DNA of 26,291 nt from an uncultured Sutterella sp. Lineage in GTDB: Bacteria > Pseudomonadota > Gammaproteobacteria > Burkholderiales > Burkholderiaceae_F. Below, one piece after another: positions 1-8,099 of the stretch (position 1 is the stretch's first letter; every line of letters begins with the position of its first letter). The position numbers and the translations under genes were made by a program. The notes below the pieces were generated by a model. The model was not told the DNA's origin, ran no database searches, and saw only the letters and a list, made by a program, of their open reading frames with translations. The stretch spans positions 1-26,291 of the forward strand of contig CAKQKT010000014.1 in assembly GCA_934249275.1 (NCBI GenBank), in the 5' to 3' direction.

Positions 1-100
1 ATTCGCGCTGCTTAGTTTAGAGTTGCCTCCGAAAGTCCTCAAATAAGATATGGATCAGTTATCCGGGAGTTTCGGTTCCACAGAAGCGGAATCAATAGAA
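1..100. other. Non-coding edge downstream of the second sigma gene
   Basis: This stretch follows the stop codon of the minus-strand sigma gene. A short 6-bp hairpin (TTCCGC/GTGGAA on the minus strand, about 80-95) lies here, but no T-tract follows it, so I do not call a terminator. I see no gene in the stretch. The neighbouring gene, if any, lies outside the window. Confidence 0.4.
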
Positions 101-2113
101 TCAGTTGTCGCTCAGGTAGTCGCGCAGGCGTTCCTGGAAGTCCGGGCTGCGCAGCTTGCGGATGGCGGCGGACTCAATCTGGCGCACACGTTCGCGCGTA
201 AGACCAAGTGCGTGGCCAACCTCTTCGAGCGTATGGTCCTTGTTCGTACCGATGCCGTAACGAAGGCGAAGGACCTGAGCTTCGCGAGGAGCGAGCTCGT
301 CAAGCGACTTCTTGATGCATTCGATCATCGAGCGATCCTGAAAGGCACGGCTCGGATCGTCGTGCTCGTCGCCGCGCACAAAGTCGAGCTTGGTTGCATC
401 CTCGTCGTCGCCGATCGGAGCGTCAATCGACTCAACGCCGCGCATTGCCTGCGTCAGAAGCTGGACCTTGGCAAGCGGCAGCTCGGCCAGATCCGCGAGC
501 TCCTGTTCTGTCGGCTGGCGGCCGTGTTCCTGAAGGAAGTGCTGCTTGTGGCGGCGAATCTTGTTGTAGGACTCAGTCATGTGGACCGGAATGCGGATCG
601 TATTGCCGAAGTCGGCCACGGCGCGCGTAACGGACTGACGGACCCACCAAGTCGCATAGGTCGAGAACTTGTAGCCGCGGCGGTATTCGAACTTGTCGAC
701 AGCCTTCATCAAGCCAAGATTGCCTTCCTGAATAAGGTCGGTCATCGCGAGACCGCGATTGACATAACCCTTGGCAATCGAAATCACCAGACGCAGATTG
801 GCTTCGATCATGCGGGCCTTGGCCTGCATGAGGTTCGTCTGAGCAAGCTTGAGCAGGCGCGAAAGTTCGCGCTGGCTCGACACCGACATCATGGCGCGAG
901 CTTCAAGCTCGCGAAGATGATTCTGCTCTTCATGAAGAACGCCAAGATTGCGGGCAACAGCGGGCGCCCACGGCGTAAGGCTTTCAGCCACGGCCTCAAA
1001 GAGGTCGTCTGCAGTCGGATTGCCGTTAATGATGTCGAGCGTGGCGCGCTGCGGCATGCGGCACTGATCTGCGAGGATGTGACGGATGTTCTTGAGCGCC
1101 GTCGTGACTTCCTCCATGTGCTTTGAAATGTCCTCGGAAAGCTGTGTCACAACCTTCACGGAAAAGCGCACGGGAGCAAGCAGTTCGGCAATGGCGGCGC
1201 AGGCGGCCTTGTAGGCCTCCGCATCACCCTTCGAGCCGAAGTTTTCACGAATGACGTCAAGATGCTTGCGGCAGCTGGCAAAGATATCGAGCACGCGGGC
1301 GCGCATTTCTTCGAGCTGCTCGGCCGTCATGGCGGCAGCGCCGATGTCGGTGGCGATGTCATCGCCCTCGGCAGCTTCCTCTCCGGCCTCCTCAAGATTG
1401 TCGGTAAAGCCGTCAACAAGCGTGTCAACGGAAACCGACGAATCCTTCAGAGTTTCAGCCATCTCACAGAGTTTGGCCACGGCCATCGGGAACTGCACGA
1501 GGGTCGTGACAAGTCGTCCCGTGTACATTTCGATCGACTTGGCGACCTCGATTTCACCGGCACGGGTGAGAAGCTTGTGCGAACCCACGCCGCGCAGATA
1601 AGCGCGGAGCGGATCCTTGGAAAGGCCAGCGGATTCCTCGGGCGTAAGCATCGCCGCAGCATCATCCTCGTCGATGTCCTCGGCATCGTCAACGCCGCTG
1701 CCGGCGATCAGAAGATCGTCCTCGTCAGGACGCGTTTCGAACACCTTGATCGACAGGCGACCGAGCGCTTCAGTGATTTCCTGCACGTTTTCGGCCGTAC
1801 GCACTGCGCTTTCAGGCAAGTGGTCGTTGATTTCTTCGACCGTCACCCAGCCGCGGGAACGCCCCAGACGCACCAGAGCGCCGTAACCATTGCCCGCCGT
1901 CACTGCTCGGCGGCTGCCAGAAGCCGAACCCTGTTCCTCGGAACCTTCGTCCTCCCACTTGTCGAGTTCTGCGGCTTCATCGTCGATGTTGGAGTCCTCC
2001 TCCATTTCGTCGTCGATGTCGTCATCATTCTCAAAAGCGTCTTCGTTCGTCTTCATCTGTTCCAATCTCTTGTTGACGGAGCTCTTCTTGTTGCAATTGC
2101 TCCGCTTCTTCAA
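101..2113 (-). CDS. Divergent RpoD-like primary-type sigma-70 factor (second paralogue)
   Basis: Sigma factor of 670 aa that should bind core RNA polymerase and direct it to promoters. Seen in order: an acidic N-terminus (about 24-60), region 1.1 (about 76-140), region 1.2 (166-198, DPLRAYL), a long non-conserved region (199-425), region 2 (432-510, with the core-binding [21 protein letters not shown] and TYATWWVRQ), region 3 (510-585) and region 4.2 (TRERVRQIE at 639-647). The -10 residues (Q493, T496) and -35 residues (R640, E641, R644) match E. coli RpoD, so it probably reads ordinary promoters. Differences include FGN at 502-504 where RpoD has QAR, an altered region 3.2 finger, and A649 at the position of the activator-contact K593. 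The start is uncertain. TTG at 2113 has GGAG five bases upstream; ATG at 2056 has a weaker site. The gene lies directly downstream of rpoD but has its own candidate promoter. It is a paralogue of rpoD, not RpoS-like, because it retains region 1.1. Confidence 0.9.
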   Translation of the reverse strand: MKKRSNCNKKSSVNKRLEQMKTNEDAFENDDDIDDEMEEDSNIDDEAAELDKWEDEGSEEQGSASGSRRAVTAGNGYGALVRLGRSRGWVTVEEINDHLPESAVRTAENVQEITEALGRLSIKVFETRPDEDDLLIAGSGVDDAEDIDEDDAAAMLTPEESAGLSKDPLRAYLRGVGSHKLLTRAGEIEVAKSIEMYTGRLVTTLVQFPMAVAKLCEMAETLKDSSVSVDTLVDGFTDNLEEAGEEAAEGDDIATDIGAAAMTAEQLEEMRARVLDIFASCRKHLDVIRENFGSKGDAEAYKAACAAIAELLAPVRFSVKVVTQLSEDISKHMEEVTTALKNIRHILADQCRMPQRATLDIINGNPTADDLFEAVAESLTPWAPAVARNLGVLHEEQNHLRELEARAMMSVSSQRELSRLLKLAQTNLMQAKARMIEANLRLVISIAKGYVNRGLAMTDLIQEGNLGLMKAVDKFEYRRGYKFSTYATWWVRQSVTRAVADFGNTIRIPVHMTESYNKIRRHKQHFLQEHGRQPTEQELADLAELPLAKVQLLTQAMRGVESIDAPIGDDEDATKLDFVRGDEHDDPSRAFQDRSMIECIKKSLDELAPREAQVLRLRYGIGTNKDHTLEEVGHALGLTRERVRQIESAAIRKLRSPDFQERLRDYLSDN
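654..709 (-). repeat. 56-bp perfect repeat, copy in the divergent sigma gene
   Basis: These 56 bases are identical to 3152-3207 in rpoD, with a mismatch at both borders. They encode the region 2.2-2.3 segment ending in YKFSTYA. The genes diverge strongly elsewhere, so silent-site identity over this length is unexpected. Confidence 0.9.
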
Positions 2114-2429
2114 AATTTCTCCGGACCTTCTCGACGCCGCCCCTCCCGCATCTTCCTCTCATCTTCCCGAATCACTCTGACTATTCGGGTCATGCCGACT
2201 ATCGGCCTGGGAATTCTGCCTATTGGGAAGGCGACCGGCCGTCCTCAGAAGTCCGGCATTGCCTCGTTTCTTATTTTTTCGCCCCTCGTCAGCGCGCTTC
2301 GTGCCGTCACCTGCCTTTATTTCTTTCTACTCCGAAGCCCCTGCACAAAAGCGGTCTCCGGCGGTTCAGGCCGCACGTCGCCTTCCGCGGCAATATCGAC
2401 AGACACTGCCATGGACGAAAAAGGGGGTT

Positions 2430-2458
2430 AGCTTAACACTGCGACATACTCTTTTCAA
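2430..2458 (-). promoter_or_regulatory. Candidate sigma-70 promoter for the divergent sigma gene
   Basis: On the minus strand, TTGAAA (2453-2458) is followed after exactly 17 nt by TAAGCT (2430-2435). Transcription would start near 2423, giving a leader of about 310 nt before the first start codon. It lies downstream of the rpoD terminator, which supports separate transcription of the second sigma gene. The call rests on sequence match only. Confidence 0.4.
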
Positions 2459-2536
2459 GCCAAAAAAGCAAGAAACGGATCAACATCGGGCATTAATCCG
2501 ATTTTCAGCCTTCCTGGCAGCATTCGGAAGCATGAA

Positions 2537-2569
2537 GAAAACGGGGAGCCGCTTTTCACCGCTCCCCGT
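2537..2569 (-). terminator. Intrinsic terminator of rpoD
   Basis: Perfect 9-bp stem ACGGGGAGC/GCTCCCCGT (2541-2549 with 2561-2569) and an 11-nt loop, followed on the minus strand by TTTTC. It begins 20 nt after the rpoD stop codon, so it should end the rpoD transcript before the second sigma gene. Confidence 0.8.
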
Positions 2570-2589
2570 CATTTCCTCCCTATTTGGAA

Positions 2590-5061
2590 TCAATCCTTGC
2601 CATCGCTCTCGACAAAGCTTCTCAGCTTGTCGGCACGAGACGGATGACGAAGCTTTCTCAGTGCCTTCGTTTCAATCTGACGGATGCGTTCGCGCGTAAC
2701 ATCGAACTGCTTGCCGACTTCCTCAAGAGTATGGTCGGACTGCATCTCAATGCCGAAGCGCATGCGGAGCACCTTGGCCTCTCTTGGCGAGAGACTGTCG
2801 AGAACCTGGCGAACGGTCTCCGAAAGACTCGAATTCTGAATAGCCTCAGCCGGCGCCACCGTCTGCGTATCTTCAAGGAAGTCTCCCAGATGAGAATCGT
2901 CATCGTCGCCGATCGGCGTCTCCATCGAGATGGGTTCCTTGGCAATCTTCATGATCTTGAGGATCTTGTCCTCCGGGAGATCCATAAGCTTCGAGAGCTC
3001 ACGAGAATCAGGCTCCACACCCGTTTCCTGAAGAATCTGTCGCGTAATGCGGTTCATGCGGTTGATCGTCTCGATCATATGAACCGGAATGCGGATCGTT
3101 CGAGCCTGGTCGGCAATCGAACGCGTAATGGCCTGACGGATCCACCATGTGGCATAGGTCGAGAACTTGTAGCCGCGGCGGTATTCGAACTTGTCGACAG
3201 CCTTCATAAGGCCGACGTTGCCTTCCTGAATAAGATCAAGGAACTGAAGGCCGCGGTTCGTGTACTTCTTCGCAATCGAAATGACAAGACGCAGATTGGC
3301 CTCCGTCATCTCGCGCTTGGCATTGCGGGCCTTGGCTTCGCCGGTAGCCATCTGCTTGTAGGTGTCAAAGAGCTCGGGCACGGTCATGCAGGCATTTGCC
3401 ACAAGATCGGCAAGCTTTCGCTGCTCTTCCTCAATCGTGGGACGCAGATGCTCAAGATACTCAGCCTTGCCGGGATTGTCACGAATGATCGCGGTCATCC
3501 AATCAAGATCGGTCGCATGATCGGCAAAAGTCGCAAGGAACCACTCGCGGTTAAGGCCGACGCGGCGCACGAGCTCGTTATAGACCGTCTTTTGACGCGA
3601 ACGCACTTCATCAATCGTCGTGCGAAGCAGATCGCAGAGCTTGTCCGCCGTCTTTGCAGTAAATCGCACGGCCATCAGATCCTGCTGAATTGCATCCTTG
3701 AGAGGATCGAGCTTCGGACTGGCATAACCCTCTTCTTTCACAACGGACTTGAGCTGATTGAAGCGATCCTCCACGCCAGCAAAGATCTCCAGGCTGCGCT
3801 TCTTCATCTCCTCGAGCTGATCCACCGTCATGGCGGAAGCGCCCATATCGGTCTCGTCCTCGTTGTGGCCGACAACGTTGCCCGTATCATCGGGGGTAAC
3901 AAGACCGTCGACGATGTCGTCAATCGGAAGAGTTCCTTCGCGAATTTCGCGGGCATAGCCAACGATTGCGGCCACTGTGACCGGACAGCGGGAAATGGCA
4001 AGCACCATGTGCTTCAGGCCGTCCTCGATGCGCTTGGAAATTTCAATTTCGCCTTCGCGGGAAAGCAGTTCCACCGACCCCATCTCGCGCATATAAATGC
4101 GAACCGGATCGGTCGTGCGTCCGAACTCGCTGTCAACGGTCGAAAGCGCGGCTTCAGCTTCAGCCTCGGCGTCGTCTTCGCTTGCAACCGTCTCATTGCC
4201 CATCATGGCAAGCGTATCTTCGTCCGGCGCAGACTCGAAGACCTGAATATGCAGGTTCGAGAGAATGGCCACGACGGTTTCAATCGCATCGTCGTCAATC
4301 AGGCTGTTGGGAAGGTTGTCGTTGATTTCGCCATAGGTGACATAGCCGCGCTCGCGACCCATGCGGATAAGCGTGAAGAGCTTGGAGCGACGGTCTTCAG
4401 TCGACTCCTCCTCTTCAGAGCCATAGCCGTTGAGAAGCGTTTCCTTCTTATCGCGAGCAGAGCGGCTCTTGCGCTTGCGGCGACCGCCGGCAGCATCCGC
4501 ATCATCGCCCTCGTCATCTTCGGGGAGATCATCAGGCAGATCTGGAATATCCTCGCCGTAGTCACCATCTCCGTCGTCGTCAAGCACGGCATCCAGATCG
4601 GCATTGCCGTCGTCATCATATTCGGCCAGATCGTCGTCATCCGACGCGGCCTTTGCCTTGGTCTTGGACTTTTTGGAGGCAGTCTTCTTGCGCTTTGCGG
4701 GTGCCTTTGCAGGCTTGTCCTGCGCATCTTCGGCATCCGCCTTCTTTCGGCGGGTGCGGCGAGGCTTGGCAGCTTCTTCAGATGCAGCTTCCTCAACCAG
4801 CTTGGCAGCTTCTTCGGAAGCTGGAGCGGCCTCTATCGTCTCAGCGGTCTTTCGAGTGCGGCGCCGCGCAGGCTTTTCCTTGGGAGCCTCTTCTTCAGGC
4901 GTTTCAACGGAGAGCGTCAGGCCGGCGGTTTCCAACGTCGCGGGCGCCTTGGCGGCGCGTTTTGCGGGCGCACGCTTCTTCTTAGGGGCTGCCGTCTGAG
5001 ACGTCTGTTCCGTTTCGTCCAGAACCGCCTCATTCACCGTCGTTTTTTTGGATACACCCAT
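2590..5061 (-). CDS. rpoD: RNA polymerase primary sigma factor RpoD (sigma-70)
   Basis: Housekeeping sigma factor of 823 aa. The ATG at 5061 is chosen because GAGG lies six bases upstream; the frame continues upstream without a ribosome binding site. The first ~225 residues are low complexity: Lys/Ala/Pro-rich stretches (26-40, 61-71, 100-138) alternate with Asp/Glu blocks (141-190). Region 1.1 follows (about 226-290), then region 1.2 (about 316-346, [11 protein letters not shown]), the non-conserved region, and near-canonical regions 2, 3 and 4. These include [18 protein letters not shown], the finger DDSHLGDF and the C-terminal helix [21 protein letters not shown]. coli RpoD is 613 aa, so nearly all the extra length is in the N-terminal extension; such extensions are known in Burkholderiales. 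The gene is separated from dnaG, its usual operon partner, by an ABC importer cassette and a terminator, so it must use its own promoter between 5062 and about 5470. Confidence 0.97.
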   Translation of the reverse strand: MGVSKKTTVNEAVLDETEQTSQTAAPKKKRAPAKRAAKAPATLETAGLTLSVETPEEEAPKEKPARRRTRKTAETIEAAPASEEAAKLVEEAASEEAAKPRRTRRKKADAEDAQDKPAKAPAKRKKTASKKSKTKAKAASDDDDLAEYDDDGNADLDAVLDDDGDGDYGEDIPDLPDDLPEDDEGDDADAAGGRRKRKSRSARDKKETLLNGYGSEEEESTEDRRSKLFTLIRMGRERGYVTYGEINDNLPNSLIDDDAIETVVAILSNLHIQVFESAPDEDTLAMMGNETVASEDDAEAEAEAALSTVDSEFGRTTDPVRIYMREMGSVELLSREGEIEISKRIEDGLKHMVLAISRCPVTVAAIVGYAREIREGTLPIDDIVDGLVTPDDTGNVVGHNEDETDMGASAMTVDQLEEMKKRSLEIFAGVEDRFNQLKSVVKEEGYASPKLDPLKDAIQQDLMAVRFTAKTADKLCDLLRTTIDEVRSRQKTVYNELVRRVGLNREWFLATFADHATDLDWMTAIIRDNPGKAEYLEHLRPTIEEEQRKLADLVANACMTVPELFDTYKQMATGEAKARNAKREMTEANLRLVISIAKKYTNRGLQFLDLIQEGNVGLMKAVDKFEYRRGYKFSTYATWWIRQAITRSIADQARTIRIPVHMIETINRMNRITRQILQETGVEPDSRELSKLMDLPEDKILKIMKIAKEPISMETPIGDDDDSHLGDFLEDTQTVAPAEAIQNSSLSETVRQVLDSLSPREAKVLRMRFGIEMQSDHTLEEVGKQFDVTRERIRQIETKALRKLRHPSRADKLRSFVESDGKD
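3152..3207 (-). repeat. 56-bp perfect repeat, copy in rpoD
   Basis: Identical over 56 bases to 654-709 in the divergent sigma gene, same strand, about 2.5 kb apart. It encodes the core-binding and -10 melting segment of region 2. Direct orientation means recombination between the copies would delete the intervening DNA and fuse the two sigma genes. Confidence 0.9.
4765..4815 (-). repeat. Short direct repeat in the rpoD low-complexity region
   Basis: CTTGGCAGCTTCTTC occurs at 4765-4779 and again at 4801-4815 (plus-strand reading), a 36-bp period. It encodes the repeated peptide SEEAAK in the N-terminal extension of RpoD. Such a repeat could vary in copy number between strains by slippage. Confidence 0.6.
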
Positions 5062-5349
5062 ACCTGTCCTCATTTGCTGAGAAGGCGCGCATCTCTCTCG
5101 CGCCGACTCCCTGCGTTCTGCACGGACATTTCTGCCGTGCCGCACGCGGATCAAACACGGAAGTCCTTGAAAAGGACATCCCTTCGCCGCTGCATGCGGA
5201 GCGTGACGCCCTGAGGCGCACTCCGACGCATCTTTTGCCCTGAATTCTTCAAATTGAAAAACTCACGGCAAAATCCGCGTAATGTCAAGCTTCAAGCGGC
5301 AACTGGCCGCAACTTTTCTCAACCATTTCAAAAAAGTGCGTCTTTCCGC

Positions 5350-5377
5350 TTGACAAAGCAAAGGACAATGACTTAAT
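5350..5377 (+). promoter_or_regulatory. Candidate plus-strand promoter opposite rpoD
   Basis: TTGACA (5350-5355), 16-nt spacer, CTTAAT (5372-5377, four of six consensus bases). Transcription would run away from rpoD and reach the hairpin at 5475-5498 after about 115 nt without crossing a recognisable gene. This could be the promoter of a small RNA or a chance match. Confidence 0.25.
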
Positions 5378-5471
5378 CATTTTGCCACACGCCTCCCAAA
5401 TATGCAGGCTTCATAATGGCAATCCCTGCCATCAAGATCGTGTCTTTTGGATATGAATCATGCGGCAAATC

Positions 5472-5498
5472 AAAAAACGGCGGGATTTTCCGCCGTTT
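5472..5498 (-). terminator. Intrinsic terminator of the ABC importer operon
   Basis: Perfect 9-bp stem AAACGGCGG/CCGCCGTTT (5475-5483 with 5490-5498), 6-nt loop and a run of six T on the minus strand. It lies about 40 nt after the permease stop codon, and it closes the operon before rpoD. Confidence 0.85.
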
Positions 5499-5537
5499 CT
5501 CATGGTTTGTCCCAATAGGCACAAACTCTTCCGGGTT

Positions 5538-6284
5538 TTATCGCCTGCCGGCAAACAACCAGGGGCAACAGAGCCGCTCCAACAGTCCGATGACGCCATA
5601 GATCACGAGTCCGAGAAGGCTCATGCCGAGAATGGCATTGAACATCGAAAGCACATCGCCCATGCCCCATGCATCCATGATGAGATAGCCGAGTCCGGAA
5701 GTCGTGGCAAAGCTTTCCGCAAGGAAAAGCACCGCCACCGCCGTGCCGCTCGCGACCTTGAGAGATGTGAAGAGCGCCGGAAGCGCCGCCGGCACGTAGA
5801 CATGACGAACAGCCTCAGCCGTCGTTCCTCCCATGGAACGAAATGCCTTGATATAGGAGGAATCAATGCTGAGAGCGCCCGCCCTGATGATGACAAGCAC
5901 CTGATAGCCTGTCGTCAGCGCGATCAACAGCACGCGGGAAGCGTCCCCCAGCCCCACCAGCGTGAAGAAGACCGGCAAAAGCACGATCTTGGGAAGCGGA
6001 TATGTAATAAAGAGAAGCGGACTTCCCGCCATATCCGCACTGCGGCAATGACCAAGAAGGAGACCCAGCGGAAACGCCACCGCAATTGCCGCCGTCAGAC
6101 CGAGCGTCAGCCGCCAGAGGCTCACAAGAATATGCTGCCAAAAATCCGGCGTGCCCAGTGACGAAACGAACATTCGGATCGTGGCCACCGGATCCGGCAG
6201 CAGATCCGGCCCCAGCGCCAAAGCCCCCGCATGCCAGCAGCCGCCAAGAAAGAGGAAGCCGAGAATATAGCGAAGGACAATCAT
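5538..6284 (-). CDS. NitT/TauT-type ABC transporter permease
   Basis: Inner-membrane permease of 248 aa in the SsuC/TauC-like (BPD_transp_1) family. About six hydrophobic segments are visible. The cytoplasmic EAA-like loop that docks the ATPase is near residues 160-180 (EAVRHVYVPAALPALF). The ATG at 6284 overlaps the stop of the ATPase gene as ATGA and has a G-rich ribosome binding site seven bases upstream; an in-frame start at 6314 lies inside the ATPase gene and is less likely. It is the last gene of a binding protein-ATPase-permease operon and is followed by a strong terminator. Family members import sulfonates, nitrate, thiamine precursors and similar small compounds. The substrate here cannot be told from the sequence. 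Confidence 0.9.
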   Translation of the reverse strand: MIVLRYILGFLFLGGCWHAGALALGPDLLPDPVATIRMFVSSLGTPDFWQHILVSLWRLTLGLTAAIAVAFPLGLLLGHCRSADMAGSPLLFITYPLPKIVLLPVFFTLVGLGDASRVLLIALTTGYQVLVIIRAGALSIDSSYIKAFRSMGGTTAEAVRHVYVPAALPALFTSLKVASGTAVAVLFLAESFATTSGLGYLIMDAWGMGDVLSMFNAILGMSLLGLVIYGVIGLLERLCCPWLFAGRR

Positions 6285-7081
6285 TCGTCGTCCCCCGATG
6301 CGGCTTCCAGCCACGCATGAATGCGGCGAACGGTCTCGTAAAACGCCGGAGAAGAGCGGTCGCCGCAGCCTAGCGCCTGCGAATAGGCGGGATTTTCAAA
6401 GCATTCGGGAGACAGGCGGCCGCAGGGAGAAAGCATGAGCACATGCGAGCCGAGCGCCACGGCCTCGCTGATGTCATGCGTCACAAGAATGACGCTGCAA
6501 GGATGGCGCCGGCGCAAAGTCGTCAGAAAATCCTGCATGCGTGCGCGCAGGAGCGCATCGAGCGCCGAAAAGGGCTCGTCCATAAATAGAACCTGGGGCT
6601 GAACAATGAGTGCGCGTCCCAGTGCAAGACGCTGCCGCTGGCCGCCGGACAGCTCCGAAGGAAAGCGGGACTCAAGCCCCGAAAGCTTGAGTTCCGAGAG
6701 CATGCCGCCCACTCGTTCGTCCGCATCGGCACAACGACCGGCGGACAGCTCGAGCGGAAGCGCGAGGTTTTCGCGGACGCGCTTCCAGGGAAACAGACCG
6801 AGATGCTGCCAAACGAAGCTCGTGCGAACATTCGGGATCGTGCGGGCGCCGCCCTGCTGGGAGATCCAGCGGACCTCCCCCGACATCGGCGGTCTCAGCC
6901 CTGCCAGAGCCGTAAGAAGCGTCGACTTCCCGCACCCGGACTCCCCAACAATCGCAAGCGACGCTCCCGGCGGAAGCATCAGACTCAGCCCCTCAATGAC
7001 GGGCGAGCCGTCATAGCCGAGCGTCAGACCGCTGCAGGCGAGTCCCGGCGGCTCAAGCGCCTCGTCCCTTTGATTCAGCAT
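6281..7081 (-). CDS. NitT/TauT-type ABC transporter ATP-binding protein
   Basis: ATPase subunit of 266 aa that powers the importer at the inner face of the membrane. All motifs are intact: Walker A GESGCGKST (46-54), Q-loop WQHLGLFPW (91-99), signature LSGGQ (144-148), Walker B VLFMDEP (164-170) and the switch histidine in THD (H202). The FPW after the Q-loop and the overall length fit the SsuB/TauB group. The ATG at 7081 has GAGGG five bases upstream. It starts 13 nt after the binding-protein stop and its stop codon overlaps the permease start, so the three genes are translated as one unit. Confidence 0.93.
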   Translation of the reverse strand: MLNQRDEALEPPGLACSGLTLGYDGSPVIEGLSLMLPPGASLAIVGESGCGKSTLLTALAGLRPPMSGEVRWISQQGGARTIPNVRTSFVWQHLGLFPWKRVRENLALPLELSAGRCADADERVGGMLSELKLSGLESRFPSELSGGQRQRLALGRALIVQPQVLFMDEPFSALDALLRARMQDFLTTLRRRHPCSVILVTHDISEAVALGSHVLMLSPCGRLSPECFENPAYSQALGCGDRSSPAFYETVRRIHAWLEAASGDDE

Positions 7082-7094
7082 GCATACCCTCTGT

Positions 7095-8036
7095 TTACGG
7101 GCGGATCACCACGCTCTCGTAAGCAGGAACCGCCTTGATCATGTTCTTGTCAACCATCCATTCTCCCACACGGCGGACATCTTCGGCACTCGGCAGAGGC
7201 GGCAGACCGTCATTCGTACCGAACATCGAGAAGCGGACCATCTTGTAGTTCTGAGCAACAGGCGCAGGCAGAAGCCCCTTCTTCACCATGACGGCGCGGA
7301 AGCGATCAGGCTCAGACTCGATGAGCTTGGCGGCATCGGCCACAGCACGGCGGAAGCCGGAGACGGTCTTGTCATCCATCTTGTCCTTCTTGAGCGCCAC
7401 CACGGCGAGAGCCTCGTTGAGCGAGCGGTCGTCCCAAATCACGCGTCCGCCCTTGGCCTCAACGACGGAAACAAGCGGTTCCGGCAGAATCGCCGTCGCG
7501 GCCTTGCCCGTCTGAAGCATCTGCAGGCGAATCGGGATCTGCTTCACCTCAAGATTCTTGAGAGCGGTCTTGGACAGCTTTTCCTCCGTCTTCATGCGAT
7601 CAAGCAGATAATCGATGATCGTAGCGGAGCTCATGGCAGTCTCCGTGCCGTCAAGATCCTTGAGAAAACGGATCTTGTCAGCGGCCGCAGGAGCGACAAC
7701 AAGGCCGAAGGCACGTTGAGCCTTGCTCGTATGCGTCGTCGTGAGAATCACCGTCTGAGGAATGCCGCGTTCGTTTTGCGTGAAAACATTCATCAAGTCG
7801 CCGAAATGACCGTCAAGACGGCCAGCGCGCATGGCCGCACCGAGTTCGAGCGCAGACTTGAAGGGAATCACCTCGACGTCAAGTCCCTGCGCCTTGAAGA
7901 GCTGCTCGTCGGCAGCGACATGAATCACGATGGCATCGGCAGCCGGAAGCACGCCGATGCGAAGCGTTTCGGCATCAGCTGCCGCAGAAAGGATCGTGCC
8001 TGCGGCCAGAACGGCCGTCCATAAAGTCTTCTTCAA
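7095..8036 (-). CDS. ABC transporter substrate-binding protein (NMT1/THI5-like)
   Basis: Periplasmic binding protein of 313 aa. A Sec signal peptide covers residues 1-22 with a probable cleavage after ADA. The mature part begins TLRIGVLPAADA and follows the two-lobe SsuA/THI5 pattern, including a DGHFGDLMN segment typical of the ligand cleft region in this superfamily. The start is a TTG at 8036 with a strong AAGGAG six bases upstream; no ATG start gives the signal peptide. It is the first gene of the importer operon and lies only 63 nt after the dnaG stop, with no terminator seen between, so it may also be read from dnaG transcripts. The ligand is unknown; hydroxymethylpyrimidine, sulfonates or similar small molecules are all possible. 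Confidence 0.88.
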   Translation of the reverse strand: MKKTLWTAVLAAGTILSAAADAETLRIGVLPAADAIVIHVAADEQLFKAQGLDVEVIPFKSALELGAAMRAGRLDGHFGDLMNVFTQNERGIPQTVILTTTHTSKAQRAFGLVVAPAAADKIRFLKDLDGTETAMSSATIIDYLLDRMKTEEKLSKTALKNLEVKQIPIRLQMLQTGKAATAILPEPLVSVVEAKGGRVIWDDRSLNEALAVVALKKDKMDDKTVSGFRRAVADAAKLIESEPDRFRAVMVKKGLLPAPVAQNYKMVRFSMFGTNDGLPPLPSAEDVRRVGEWMVDKNMIKAVPAYESVVIRP

Positions 8037-8099
8037 AATGAGCTCCTTAAGGATAGAAGGACGTGCCGCAGCGCATGTAAAGCACGCCTTCCGAAACCG

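Larger units (their letters stand above)
2114..2589 (-). other. Intergenic leader and promoter region of the divergent sigma gene
   Basis: This 476-nt stretch lies between the two sigma genes. It holds the rpoD terminator (2537-2569), a candidate promoter (2430-2458) and, in the predicted leader, two hairpins. One has stem CCCGAAT/ATTCGGG (2166-2172 with 2183-2189). The other has stem GCCGA/TCGGC (2194-2206). No convincing gene is visible on either strand. Confidence 0.5.
5062..5537. other. Intergenic region between ABC permease and rpoD
   Basis: This 476-nt gap holds the terminator of the ABC operon (5472-5498) and presumably the rpoD promoter. On the minus strand a perfect TTGACA lies at 5283-5288, but its -10 partner (TGAGTT at 5260-5265 after 17 nt) is poor. 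On the plus strand TTGACA at 5350-5355 is followed after 16 nt by CTTAAT. No convincing protein gene is visible. A 6-bp hairpin ATGGCA/TGCCAT occupies 5416-5432. Confidence 0.45.

Noticed and set aside
1262..2431. 389-codon plus-strand frame spanning the divergent sigma gene and its leader
   Set aside because: Antisense to a well-supported sigma gene, with no recognisable domain and no ribosome binding site. The part beyond the gene is short and low in complexity.
2584..5214. Very long open frame (876 codons) on the plus strand opposite rpoD
   Set aside because: It is the antisense shadow of rpoD caused by G+C-biased codons. The minus-strand product is an unmistakable sigma factor and the antisense product has no recognisable domain.
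5283..5288. Perfect TTGACA upstream of rpoD on the minus strand
   Set aside because: The only correctly spaced -10 (TGAGTT) matches two of six consensus bases, so I note it in the intergenic entry and do not call a promoter.
5416..5601. Small 61-codon plus-strand frame after the TTGACA at 5350
   Set aside because: It runs through the ABC terminator hairpin and overlaps the permease gene antisense. It has no ribosome binding site and no conserved features, so a non-coding RNA is the better guess if the region is transcribed.
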